A stretch of 64,000 nucleotides of DNA. Origin: Pseudomonas segetis (GTDB taxonomy: Bacteria > Pseudomonadota > Gammaproteobacteria > Pseudomonadales > Pseudomonadaceae). The DNA lies in NCBI RefSeq assembly GCF_900188155.1, contig NZ_FZOG01000001.1, positions 1,015,104-1,079,103 of the forward strand, written 5' to 3'. Positions 54,201-61,497 of this stretch are shown here, in pieces. Numbering within the stretch: position 1 is the stretch's first letter; every line of letters begins with the position of its first letter. Both the position numbers and the translations under genes were made by a program. The notes under the pieces were generated by a model. It was given only the letters and a program-made list of their open reading frames with translations, was not told the DNA's origin and searched no databases.

Positions 54201-56801
54201 TTAGGCTTGAACGACCGGGATGTTGGCGTTCGCAGCGGCTTCGCGGAACTCAGCGATCTGGTCGAAGCTCAGGTAGCGATAAACGTCGGCAGCCATGCTG
54301 TCGATGTCTTTCGCATACGCCATGTACTCTTCAACCGTCGGCAGTTTGCCGGTGATTGCAGCGACCGCAGCCAGTTCGGCAGAGGCCAGGTACACGTTGG
54401 CGCCATCACCCAGGCGGTTCGGGAAGTTACGCGTCGAAGTGGAAACCACGGTGGAGTTGGCCTCTACACGTGCCTGGTTACCCATGCACAGCGAGCAGCC
54501 CGGCATTTCCATACGTGCGCCAGCCTTGCCGAAGATGCCGTAGTAGCCTTCTTCAGTCAGCTGGTGAGCGTCCATCTTGGTCGGCGGCGACAGCCACAGA
54601 CGAGTCGGAATGCCACCTTTGACTTTATCCAGCAGCTTGCCAGCAGCGCGGAAGTGACCAATGTTGGTCATGCACGAGCCGATGAACACTTCGTCGATCT
54701 TCTCGCCCTGAACAGTCGACAGCAGACGAGCATCGTCCGGGTCGTTTGGTGCGCACAGAACGGGTTCTTTCAGCTCTGACAGGTCGATTTCGATGATTTC
54801 AGCGTATTCGGCGTCAGCATCAGCGCTCATCAGTTCAGGGTTGGCCAGCCATGCTTCCATCGCTTGAGCGCGACGTTCCATGGTGCGTGCGTCGCCGTAG
54901 CCTTCGCTGATCATCCAGCGCAGAAGGGTGATGTTCGACTGCAGGTATTCGGCAATTGCCTTTTCCGGCATCTTGATGGTGCAACCAGCAGCGGAGCGCT
55001 CTGCGGAGGCGTCAGACAGTTCGAACGCTTGTTCAACGGTCAGTTCGTCGAGACCTTCGATCTCGAGGATGCGGCCGGAGAAGGCGTTGATCTTGCCTTT
55101 CTTCTCAACAGTCAGCAGGCCTTTCTGGATAGCGTAGTAAGGGATTGCATGGACCAGGTCACGCAGGGTGATACCAGGCTGCATTTTGCCCTTGAAACGA
55201 ACCAGGATGGATTCCGGCATGTCCAGCGGCATAACGCCAGTGGCTGCTGCGAATGCGACCAGGCCCGAACCTGCCGGGAACGAAATGCCCATTGGGAAAC
55301 GGGTGTGCGAGTCACCACCAGTGCCAACGGTATCCGGCAGCAGCATGCGGTTCAGCCAGCTGTGGATGATGCCGTCACCAGGACGCAGCGAGACGCCACC
55401 GCGAGTGCGGATGAAGTCAGGCAGGGTGTGGTGAGTGGTCACATCGATTGGCTTCGGATAAGCCGCAGTGTGGCAGAACGACTGCAACACCAGGTCGGCG
55501 GAGAAGCCCAGGCATGCCAGGTCTTTCAGTTCATCACGGGTCATTGGACCTGTGGTGTCTTGCGAGCCGACGGTGGTCATCTTGGGTTCGCAGTAAGTGC
55601 CTGGACGCACGCCTGCTACGCCGCAAGCCTTGCCAACCATCTTCTGCGCCAGGGTGAAGCCTTTGTTGCTGTCGGCTGGCTGCTCAGGTTTCTTGAACAG
55701 GTCAGCAGGTGGAAGACCCAACTCAGCACGTGCCTTGTCGGTCAAGCCACGACCCACGATCAACGGAATACGGCCGCCTGCACGAACTTCGTCGAGCAGC
55801 ACAGGGGTTTTCAGTTCGAAGGTGGTGATAACTTCGTCAGTGCCGTGCTTGCACACTTTACCGGCGTACGGATAGACGTCGATCACGTCGCCCATGGCGA
55901 TGTTGGAAACGTCGAACTCGATCGGCAGGGCGCCAGCATCTTCCATGGTGTTGTAGAAGATAGGCGCAATCTTGTTACCGAAGCAGAAACCGCCTGCGCG
56001 CTTGTTCGGCACGTAAGGGATGTCGTCGCCGAAGAACCACAATACCGAGTTGGTTGCGGATTTACGCGATGAACCGGTACCGACAACGTCGCCCACATAG
56101 GCAACTGGGAAGCCAGCAGCGCGGATCTCTTCGATCTGCTTCAGTGGGCCAGTCACGCCTTGTTGCTCAGGCACGATGCCGTCGCGAGCCATTTTCAACA
56201 TGGCCAGGGCGTGCAGCGGGATGTCTGGACGTGACCAGGCGTCAGGCGCCGGAGACAGGTCGTCGGTGTTGGTTTCGCCGGTAACCTTGAACACGCTCAG
56301 GCTGTATTTCTCGGCGATCGGGGCGCGTTTGGTGAACCATTCGCCTTCTGCCCAGGACTGCAGCACAGCTTTAGCGTTGGCGTTGCCTGCCTTAGCTTTT
56401 TCAGCTACGTCGTGGAACGCGTCGAACATCAGCAAGGTGTGCTTCAGTTGTTCGGCGGCAACAGCACCCAAGGTCGCGTCTTCGAGCAGTTCAACCAGGG
56501 TGGCGATGTTGTAGCCGCCTTGCATGGTGCCCAGCAGTTCGACTGCACGCTTGTTGTCAATCAGGGGGGAGGTTGCTTCACCCTTGGCGACAGCGGAGAG
56601 GAAACCAGCCTTGACGTAGGCTGCTTCGTCCACCCCTGGTGGTACGCGATTGGTGATCAGGTCGACGAGGAATTCTTCTTCGCCAGCAGGCGGGTTTTTC
56701 AGCAGTTCAACAAGACCTGCAGTTTGTTCGGCGTTCAGCGGCTGGGGCACGATACCCTGAGCGGCACGCTCTGCTACGTGTTTGCGATAGGCTTCAAGCA
56801 C
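54201..56801 (-). CDS. acnB: Bifunctional aconitate hydratase 2/2-methylisocitrate dehydratase
   Basis: 866 residues, the usual AcnB length. N-terminal HEAT-like domain ([20 protein letters not shown]), the swivel domain next, then the 4Fe-4S catalytic domains with cysteines in GSCMTNIGH and [12 protein letters not shown] and the DSHTRFPMG motif. Isomerises citrate and can hydrate 2-methylaconitate, so it also completes the AcnD/PrpF branch encoded at 24673-28513. The start is GTG at 56801, giving the standard N-terminus, with GAGGG upstream; the first ATG upstream (56816) would add five residues. Confidence 0.95.
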   Translation of the reverse strand: MLEAYRKHVAERAAQGIVPQPLNAEQTAGLVELLKNPPAGEEEFLVDLITNRVPPGVDEAAYVKAGFLSAVAKGEATSPLIDNKRAVELLGTMQGGYNIATLVELLEDATLGAVAAEQLKHTLLMFDAFHDVAEKAKAGNANAKAVLQSWAEGEWFTKRAPIAEKYSLSVFKVTGETNTDDLSPAPDAWSRPDIPLHALAMLKMARDGIVPEQQGVTGPLKQIEEIRAAGFPVAYVGDVVGTGSSRKSATNSVLWFFGDDIPYVPNKRAGGFCFGNKIAPIFYNTMEDAGALPIEFDVSNIAMGDVIDVYPYAGKVCKHGTDEVITTFELKTPVLLDEVRAGGRIPLIVGRGLTDKARAELGLPPADLFKKPEQPADSNKGFTLAQKMVGKACGVAGVRPGTYCEPKMTTVGSQDTTGPMTRDELKDLACLGFSADLVLQSFCHTAAYPKPIDVTTHHTLPDFIRTRGGVSLRPGDGIIHSWLNRMLLPDTVGTGGDSHTRFPMGISFPAGSGLVAFAAATGVMPLDMPESILVRFKGKMQPGITLRDLVHAIPYYAIQKGLLTVEKKGKINAFSGRILEIEGLDELTVEQAFELSDASAERSAAGCTIKMPEKAIAEYLQSNITLLRWMISEGYGDARTMERRAQAMEAWLANPELMSADADAEYAEIIEIDLSELKEPVLCAPNDPDDARLLSTVQGEKIDEVFIGSCMTNIGHFRAAGKLLDKVKGGIPTRLWLSPPTKMDAHQLTEEGYYGIFGKAGARMEMPGCSLCMGNQARVEANSTVVSTSTRNFPNRLGDGANVYLASAELAAVAAITGKLPTVEEYMAYAKDIDSMAADVYRYLSFDQIAEFREAAANANIPVVQA

Positions 56802-57348
56802 AGTTATTACCCTCATCAGTGGTCCCAAATTCTGTCCGGGACGCATATCCAGAAAGCACCGAATCAAGCGCTGTAAAGGCTTTATGGGCCAATCAGCCGA
56901 GATTTCAGGGATTTCTTCCAGAAGCTGCTTTCAAAGTTTTACGCCGGCAGGACGAGATCGATGAGGGCTGGCACCAGTATTTGGGGTAACCAAATAGCGG
57001 TGCCAACATCGTACCTGCAGGATTAACTGTGCTCGTGACGCTTTGAAAACAGCTTCCAACGGACTTTGGTGCCTATAAAAGGCCCGACGATTCTACTGGA
57101 AAGCGCAAGTAAAGTTAAGCTAAAGCCTTGATTCTGCATGTTTGTACAAAAAACAATCAAAAGCCTCCTAAAAGCCTTCTCCAAGCCCATTTTGGGGTCT
57201 TGTGAGTCTGGATAATGGCCGTTTTGTCATCTTTTGCCTGAAACGGCTTTTTAGAAAAACATCTATTCACACAGTTTTTCATGGGTGAACTGACTTGGAC
57301 AAAGGGCTAATATGCCCGCCTGTTAGTCATGTGAATCTTGTTTTTGTT
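56802..57348. promoter_or_regulatory. acnB leader/promoter region with large imperfect hairpin
   Basis: 547 bp without a gene between acnB (-) and the DUF1289 gene (+). At 56969-57005, TGGCACC pairs with GGTGCCA and, beyond a symmetric 3x3 internal loop, ATTTGG pairs with CCAAAT around a 5-base tip. This sits about 170 bases before the acnB start on the minus strand. I see no other structured element. The A/T-rich part 57120-57300 probably carries the promoters. Confidence 0.45.
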
Positions 57349-57831
57349 ATGTCCAGTCAGCCGATTAAAACGCCCTGTGTTGGCCTGTGCTCGACGGTCT
57401 ATGGCGACCTTGTGTGCCGTGGCTGCAAGCGTTTTCATCATGAGGTGATTGCCTGGAATGGCTACGACGAGCAAGCCAAGCAAGCTGTATGGCAGCGTCT
57501 GGAGGTGCTGTTGGTACAGGTCATGGAGGCTAAGGTCGAAGTGTTTGATGCAATGCGATTACGGGATCAGCTGGTCCAGCGCCAGATTCGCTTTGTGCCC
57601 AATCAGTCGCCTTATTGCTGGGCTTATCAGTTGATCGCCCGGGGCGCGCGCGTGATCAACCAGCTCGAAGCATATGGCATGGCGTTGCTGCCCGAGTTTC
57701 GCAATTGGTCGTTGCCGGAGTTGCGCGACGCCATTGATCGTGAGTTCTTCATTCTTTCCGAGGCGCACTATGAGCGCTATATCGCCCCGGGCTTTCTCAG
57801 TGATGCATTGAGCGTCGAGCCAAAGCCTTAA
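57349..57831 (+). CDS. DUF1289 domain protein
   Basis: 160 residues. The N-terminal DUF1289 motif, likely metal-binding, is TPCVGLCSTVYGDLVCRGCK with four cysteines, followed by RFHHEVIAWNGYDEQAK. The C-terminal ~100 residues are helical and unrecognised. ATG 57349 is chosen because the motif begins eight residues later; the ribosome binding site is weak and upstream in-frame GTG/TTG codons (57331, 57295) are alternatives. Function unknown; some members are described as Fe-S related proteins. Confidence 0.8.
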   Translation: MSSQPIKTPCVGLCSTVYGDLVCRGCKRFHHEVIAWNGYDEQAKQAVWQRLEVLLVQVMEAKVEVFDAMRLRDQLVQRQIRFVPNQSPYCWAYQLIARGARVINQLEAYGMALLPEFRNWSLPELRDAIDREFFILSEAHYERYIAPGFLSDALSVEPKP

Positions 57832-57842
57832 ATTGCGTCGTA

Positions 57843-57876
57843 AAAAAGCCCGATGCATCACTGCGTCGGGCTTTTT
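57843..57876. terminator. Bidirectional intrinsic terminator
   Basis: A 16-bp stem (AAAAAGCCCGATGCA/TGCGTCGGGCTTTTT, with one T-G pair) and a TCAC loop, between convergent genes ending at 57831 (+) and 57899 (-). Confidence 0.92.
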
Positions 57877-57898
57877 GTTTTACCGCGTTAAGCCGCGA

Positions 57899-58396
57899 TC
57901 AAGCACGGCGGCGGAACAATGGCAAAGGCTGATCGCTCGATGCCTGATAAACCTCTGAATATTCAGTAAAGGCTTGCAGGGCATCTTGCGGGTCTTTGTC
58001 TTCACGCAGGGCGAAGGCATCAAAGCCGCAACGGCGCAGGGCGAACAGTTGATCACGCAGTACGTCACCGATGGCGCGAATTTCACCTTTGTAGCCATAA
58101 CGCGTGCGCAGCATATAAGCCGTCGAGGAGTGGCGGCCATCGGTGAAGGCTGGGAAATTCAGGGCAATGACCTGGAAGTTATCCAGTTGGTCGGCAATCT
58201 CTTCGATCTCTTCACCGGCTTCGAGCCAAACACCCAGGCCGCCATCGCGGGCCTTGAGGGCATGGGCATGCTCGGACCACAGCTCCAACGGTACGATCAG
58301 GTCGTCACAGTTTGACAAGCCCTCGAGCGTCGCGTCTTTAGGCAGCAGATGCCAGGTTTCGTCGATGATCTGGCCGTTCTTAATTATTCGCTGCAT
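57899..58396 (-). CDS. DUF934 protein, sulfite/nitrite reductase partner
   Basis: 165 residues of the DUF934 family, often found directly after cysI in Pseudomonas. It starts MQRIIKNGQIIDETWHLLP and shows VWLEAGEEIEEIADQLDNFQ and DGRHSSTAYMLRTRYGYKGE. Its ATG lies 17 bases inside the end of cysI, giving translational coupling. The biochemical role is not established; neighbourhood links it to sulfite reduction. Confidence 0.88.
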   Translation of the reverse strand: MQRIIKNGQIIDETWHLLPKDATLEGLSNCDDLIVPLELWSEHAHALKARDGGLGVWLEAGEEIEEIADQLDNFQVIALNFPAFTDGRHSSTAYMLRTRYGYKGEIRAIGDVLRDQLFALRRCGFDAFALREDKDPQDALQAFTEYSEVYQASSDQPLPLFRRRA

Positions 58397-60038
58397 ATAC
58401 GCGCTCCTTAAACGGGTCCACACCGACACGGCGGAAGGTGTCGAGGAAGCTTTCTTCATCGTCACGCTTTTCGACGTAGACATTGATGATTTTCTCGATC
58501 ACGCCTGCCACATCATCTTGCGCAAATGCCGGGCCGAGAATCTTGGCCAGGCTGGCGTCACGGCCAGAGCTGCCGCCGAGTGAAACCTGGTAGAACTCTT
58601 CGCCTTTCTTGTCCACACCCAGGATGCCAATGTGGCCTACGTGGTGGTGTCCGCAGGCGTTCATGCAGCCTGAGATATTGAGGTCGATTTCACCAATATC
58701 GAACAGGTAGTCGAGGTCATCGAAACGACGCTGAATCGCTTCGGCGATCGGGATCGACTTGGCGTTGGCCAGCGAGCAGAAGTCGCCGCCCGGGCAGCAG
58801 ATGATATCGGTCAGCAGGCCAACGTTTGGCGTGGCAAAACCCTTTTCGCGCAGCTCACCCCAGAGGGTGAAAAGCTGGGCTTGTTCTATGTCGGCCAGGA
58901 TAATGTTCTGGTTATGGCTGTTGCGCACTTCGCCGAAACTGTAGCGATCAGCAAGGTCGGCAACGGCATCGAGCTGCTTGTCGGTCAGGTCGCCAGGCGC
59001 AACGGCTGTTGGCTTGAGCGACAGGGTGACCGCAACATAGCCCGGCTTTTTGTGGGCAAAGGTGTTGCGCTGGCGCCAGCGGGCAAAGCCAGGATGCTCG
59101 GCGTCAAGGGCGGCCAGTTCGGCGTCCTGGTCTTGCAGGGTCTTGTAGTCCGGGTCGACGAAATGTGCCGCGACACGCTGGACTTCTGCCTCGGTCAGGG
59201 TGGTTGGCCCGTCCTTGAGGTGTGCCCATTCGGCATTGACACGCTCGGCAAAGACTTCTGGGGTCAGTGCCTTGACCAGGATCTTGATGCGTGCCTTGTA
59301 CTTGTTGTCACGACGGCCATAGCGGTTATAGACACGCAGGATGGCATCCAGGTAACTGATCAAGTGCTGCCAAGGCAGGAACTCATTGATGAAGCTGCCG
59401 ACAATGGGCGTACGCCCCAGGCCGCCACCTACGGATACGCGAAAGCCCAGCTCACCGACTTCGTTGTTGACCGCTTCAAGACCAATATCATGTACTTCAA
59501 TCGCTGCACGGTCGCTGACGGCGCCGTTGACGGCAATCTTGAACTTACGCGGCAGATGGGCGAATTCCGGATGGAATGTCGACCACTGACGGATGATCTC
59601 GCACCATGGGCGAGGATCGATGATTTCGTCCTTGGCAACACCGGCGAACTGGTCGGTGGTGGTGTTGCGAATGCAGTTGCCGCTGGTTTGGATGGCATGC
59701 ATTTGCACGGTCGACAACTCAGCAAGGATCTCTGGGATGTCTTCCAGTTCACACCAGTTGAACTGCACGTTCTGGCGGGTGCTGATGTGCGCATAGCCTT
59801 TGTCGTAGTTGCGGGCGATGTCTGCCAGCTTGCGCACTTGCTTTGAAGAGAGCAGGCCATAGGGAACCGCAATACGCAGCATTGGCGCGTAGCGCTGGAT
59901 ATACAGACCGTTTTGCAGGCGCAGCGGGCGGAACTCAGCCTCGCTCAGTTCGCCAGCCAGGTAACGGCGTGTTTGATCACGGAACTGCTTGACGCGGTCC
60001 TCGATGATGGTTTGATCGTACTGGTCGTAAACGTACAT
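58380..60038 (-). CDS. cysI: Sulfite/nitrite reductase hemoprotein
   Basis: 552 residues with siroheme and a 4Fe-4S cluster. The cluster cysteines are in CCPGGDFCSLA and SGCMNACGHHHVGHIGILG; the siroheme-contact segments include STRQNVQFNWCELEDIP and TSGNCIRNTTTDQFAG. Reduces sulfite to sulfide for cysteine, fitting the cysB/cysH genes in the window. Given that no NirB siroheme subunit is encoded near nasA, some nitrite reduction by this enzyme cannot be ruled out, but the sequence is closest in memory to Pseudomonas CysI. Confidence 0.92.
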   Translation of the reverse strand: MYVYDQYDQTIIEDRVKQFRDQTRRYLAGELSEAEFRPLRLQNGLYIQRYAPMLRIAVPYGLLSSKQVRKLADIARNYDKGYAHISTRQNVQFNWCELEDIPEILAELSTVQMHAIQTSGNCIRNTTTDQFAGVAKDEIIDPRPWCEIIRQWSTFHPEFAHLPRKFKIAVNGAVSDRAAIEVHDIGLEAVNNEVGELGFRVSVGGGLGRTPIVGSFINEFLPWQHLISYLDAILRVYNRYGRRDNKYKARIKILVKALTPEVFAERVNAEWAHLKDGPTTLTEAEVQRVAAHFVDPDYKTLQDQDAELAALDAEHPGFARWRQRNTFAHKKPGYVAVTLSLKPTAVAPGDLTDKQLDAVADLADRYSFGEVRNSHNQNIILADIEQAQLFTLWGELREKGFATPNVGLLTDIICCPGGDFCSLANAKSIPIAEAIQRRFDDLDYLFDIGEIDLNISGCMNACGHHHVGHIGILGVDKKGEEFYQVSLGGSSGRDASLAKILGPAFAQDDVAGVIEKIINVYVEKRDDEESFLDTFRRVGVDPFKERVYAANN

Positions 60039-60360
60039 GACGGGTCCTGTTATCAGGCTGCATAGCTTCTATTTATGTTTTGCCGCCGGCAATTAAGACG
60101 ACAGTTGTTCGGTCAACCCATTTAGCGCAATGCATAAATAGCCATTTACAGCAAAACTGCGCGCACGGCCGCGCACTCCATACGGAGGCGATGGAAGATA
60201 CCAGTTCAGGGTTATGCGCAAAAGTGATGTTTCAATATATGGAAAGAACTTAAAGCTCTAAGTGACGAGGCATGCATAACCACAGCTCTTGAGCAAGTCG
60301 CATACCTGGTCTTTACTCAAGGCGTACAGCCACAATCATAATAACTGCGAGGGGGTGCCT
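60039..60360. other. Non-coding region upstream of cysI
   Basis: 322 bp with no gene seen. It must include the cysI promoter, presumably CysB-activated, but I cannot assign a CysB site by eye. Confidence 0.3.
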
Positions 60361-60474
60361 ATGAATGATCAAACAGAGCCAGATCCGGCCGACAGTGCTA
60401 TCGACGCCAAGGCTATTTTTGCCTTGATCGTTATTGCCGTGGCGACCGCCGTGTATTGGGTCAGCCATCAATAG
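60361..60474 (+). CDS. Small single-span membrane protein (37 aa)
   Basis: ATG 60361 has a strong GAGGGGG site upstream. The peptide has an acidic head (MNDQTEPDPADSAID) and a single hydrophobic helix (AIFALIVIAVATAVYWV) ending in SHQ. No family known to me. The good initiation site and the terminator that follows support it as a real gene. Confidence 0.6.
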   Translation: MNDQTEPDPADSAIDAKAIFALIVIAVATAVYWVSHQ

Positions 60475-60497
60475 GCCTGCCAAGGCGAGCACATGAC

Positions 60498-60528
60498 AAC
60501 AAGCCGCACTCCTGTGCGGCTTGTTTTA
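60498..60528. terminator. Bidirectional intrinsic terminator
   Basis: A perfect 12-bp stem AACAAGCCGCAC/GTGCGGCTTGTT with a 4-base loop and a TTAT tail, between the small membrane protein gene (+) and the DUF2970 gene (-). Confidence 0.85.
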
Positions 60529-60553
60529 TGCCCCGGCCTGTCTCGCTCGCAGC

Positions 60554-60772
60554 TCATACACCGGCAAAGTACAGCACCAGTTGCACTATGGCTGCGATCA
60601 ACAAAACAAAGCCCGCCGTGAACAGCAGCCCCAGGATAATAAACTGGCTCGGCTTGCCGCGACTGAAGTCGCGACTCCGGTTCTTACCGCTCTGAACGCC
60701 AAATGCGGCGGCGAAAACGCTTTGCAGCATTTCCCAGATGGTCAGCGGCTTGTCATCTTGATTGTCACTCAT
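60554..60772 (-). CDS. DUF2970 membrane protein
   Basis: 72 residues. The N-terminal PLTIWEMLQSVFAAAFGVQS is the DUF2970 signature, with a single C-terminal membrane helix (FIILGLLFTAGFVLLIAAIV). Function unknown. Confidence 0.85.
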   Translation of the reverse strand: MSDNQDDKPLTIWEMLQSVFAAAFGVQSGKNRSRDFSRGKPSQFIILGLLFTAGFVLLIAAIVQLVLYFAGV

Positions 60773-60853
60773 AAGGGTTCCCTGTTCATGAGTGTGTGGC
60801 CTTCAGTTTAGCCGTTTATTGGCGCGTGCTGTCATGCTTGAGCAAATGGGCGT

Positions 60854-61318
60854 TCAAGCGAGCACAGGCTTGCAGTCCACGGCAGTGATCACGGAGTTGG
60901 CGATAAAGCATTGCTCATGGGCTTGGTGATGCAGTGTGCCAAGTTGCTCCGGGGTTGGATTGTTATCGGTAAATGTCACCCGTGGGTACAGGGTTACCTG
61001 TGTCATGGCCATTCGGCCCTGTGCGTCCTTGGCCATGACCCCGACCGGATTGTCTTCGTACTGATCAATAGCAAAGCCTTGTTTGGCGGCGATAGCTAAA
61101 AACCAAAGCATGTGGCAGCTCGATAACGAGGCGACAAATGCCTCTTCAGGGTCGACTGCAGCGGGATCGGAATAGGGCAATGGCACAACATGCGGGGAGG
61201 AGGATGCGGGCACCTGCGTGCCACCATCAAATTGCCAGCTATGGGCTCGACTGTAGCGATTATCCAAGAAGCTTTGAGAGCCTCTGGTCCACATAACTTT
61301 AGCTGTGTATTCCGCCAT
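60854..61318 (-). CDS. OsmC-family protein
   Basis: 154 residues. OsmC-type peroxidase fold: YSRAHSWQFDGGTQVPASSS, the first catalytic-region motif DPEEAFVASLSSCHMLWFLA with the conserved cysteine after SS, and a second cysteine in EQCFIANSVITAV. Predicted thiol-dependent reduction of organic hydroperoxides. Stand-alone gene. Confidence 0.9.
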   Translation of the reverse strand: MAEYTAKVMWTRGSQSFLDNRYSRAHSWQFDGGTQVPASSSPHVVPLPYSDPAAVDPEEAFVASLSSCHMLWFLAIAAKQGFAIDQYEDNPVGVMAKDAQGRMAMTQVTLYPRVTFTDNNPTPEQLGTLHHQAHEQCFIANSVITAVDCKPVLA

Positions 61319-61497
61319 TTGAACGCCTCTATACGAACCATGAAGTAGGTGTTAAGTCATAGACTAGGGGAGCCGGCATAATGCTCCAAGATATTTATGC
61401 CTGTACATGCTCGTCAGCTAGAAAGGCAGCTCGGTGCTTAACGTAAAAGCAACGAGTGGTCTCGGCAGGGAAGCAATCTCATGCAGGAGGCATGTGT

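Noticed and set aside
54864..56072. 402-codon plus-strand frame inside acnB
   Set aside because: Antisense shadow of acnB without recognisable domains or a start site.
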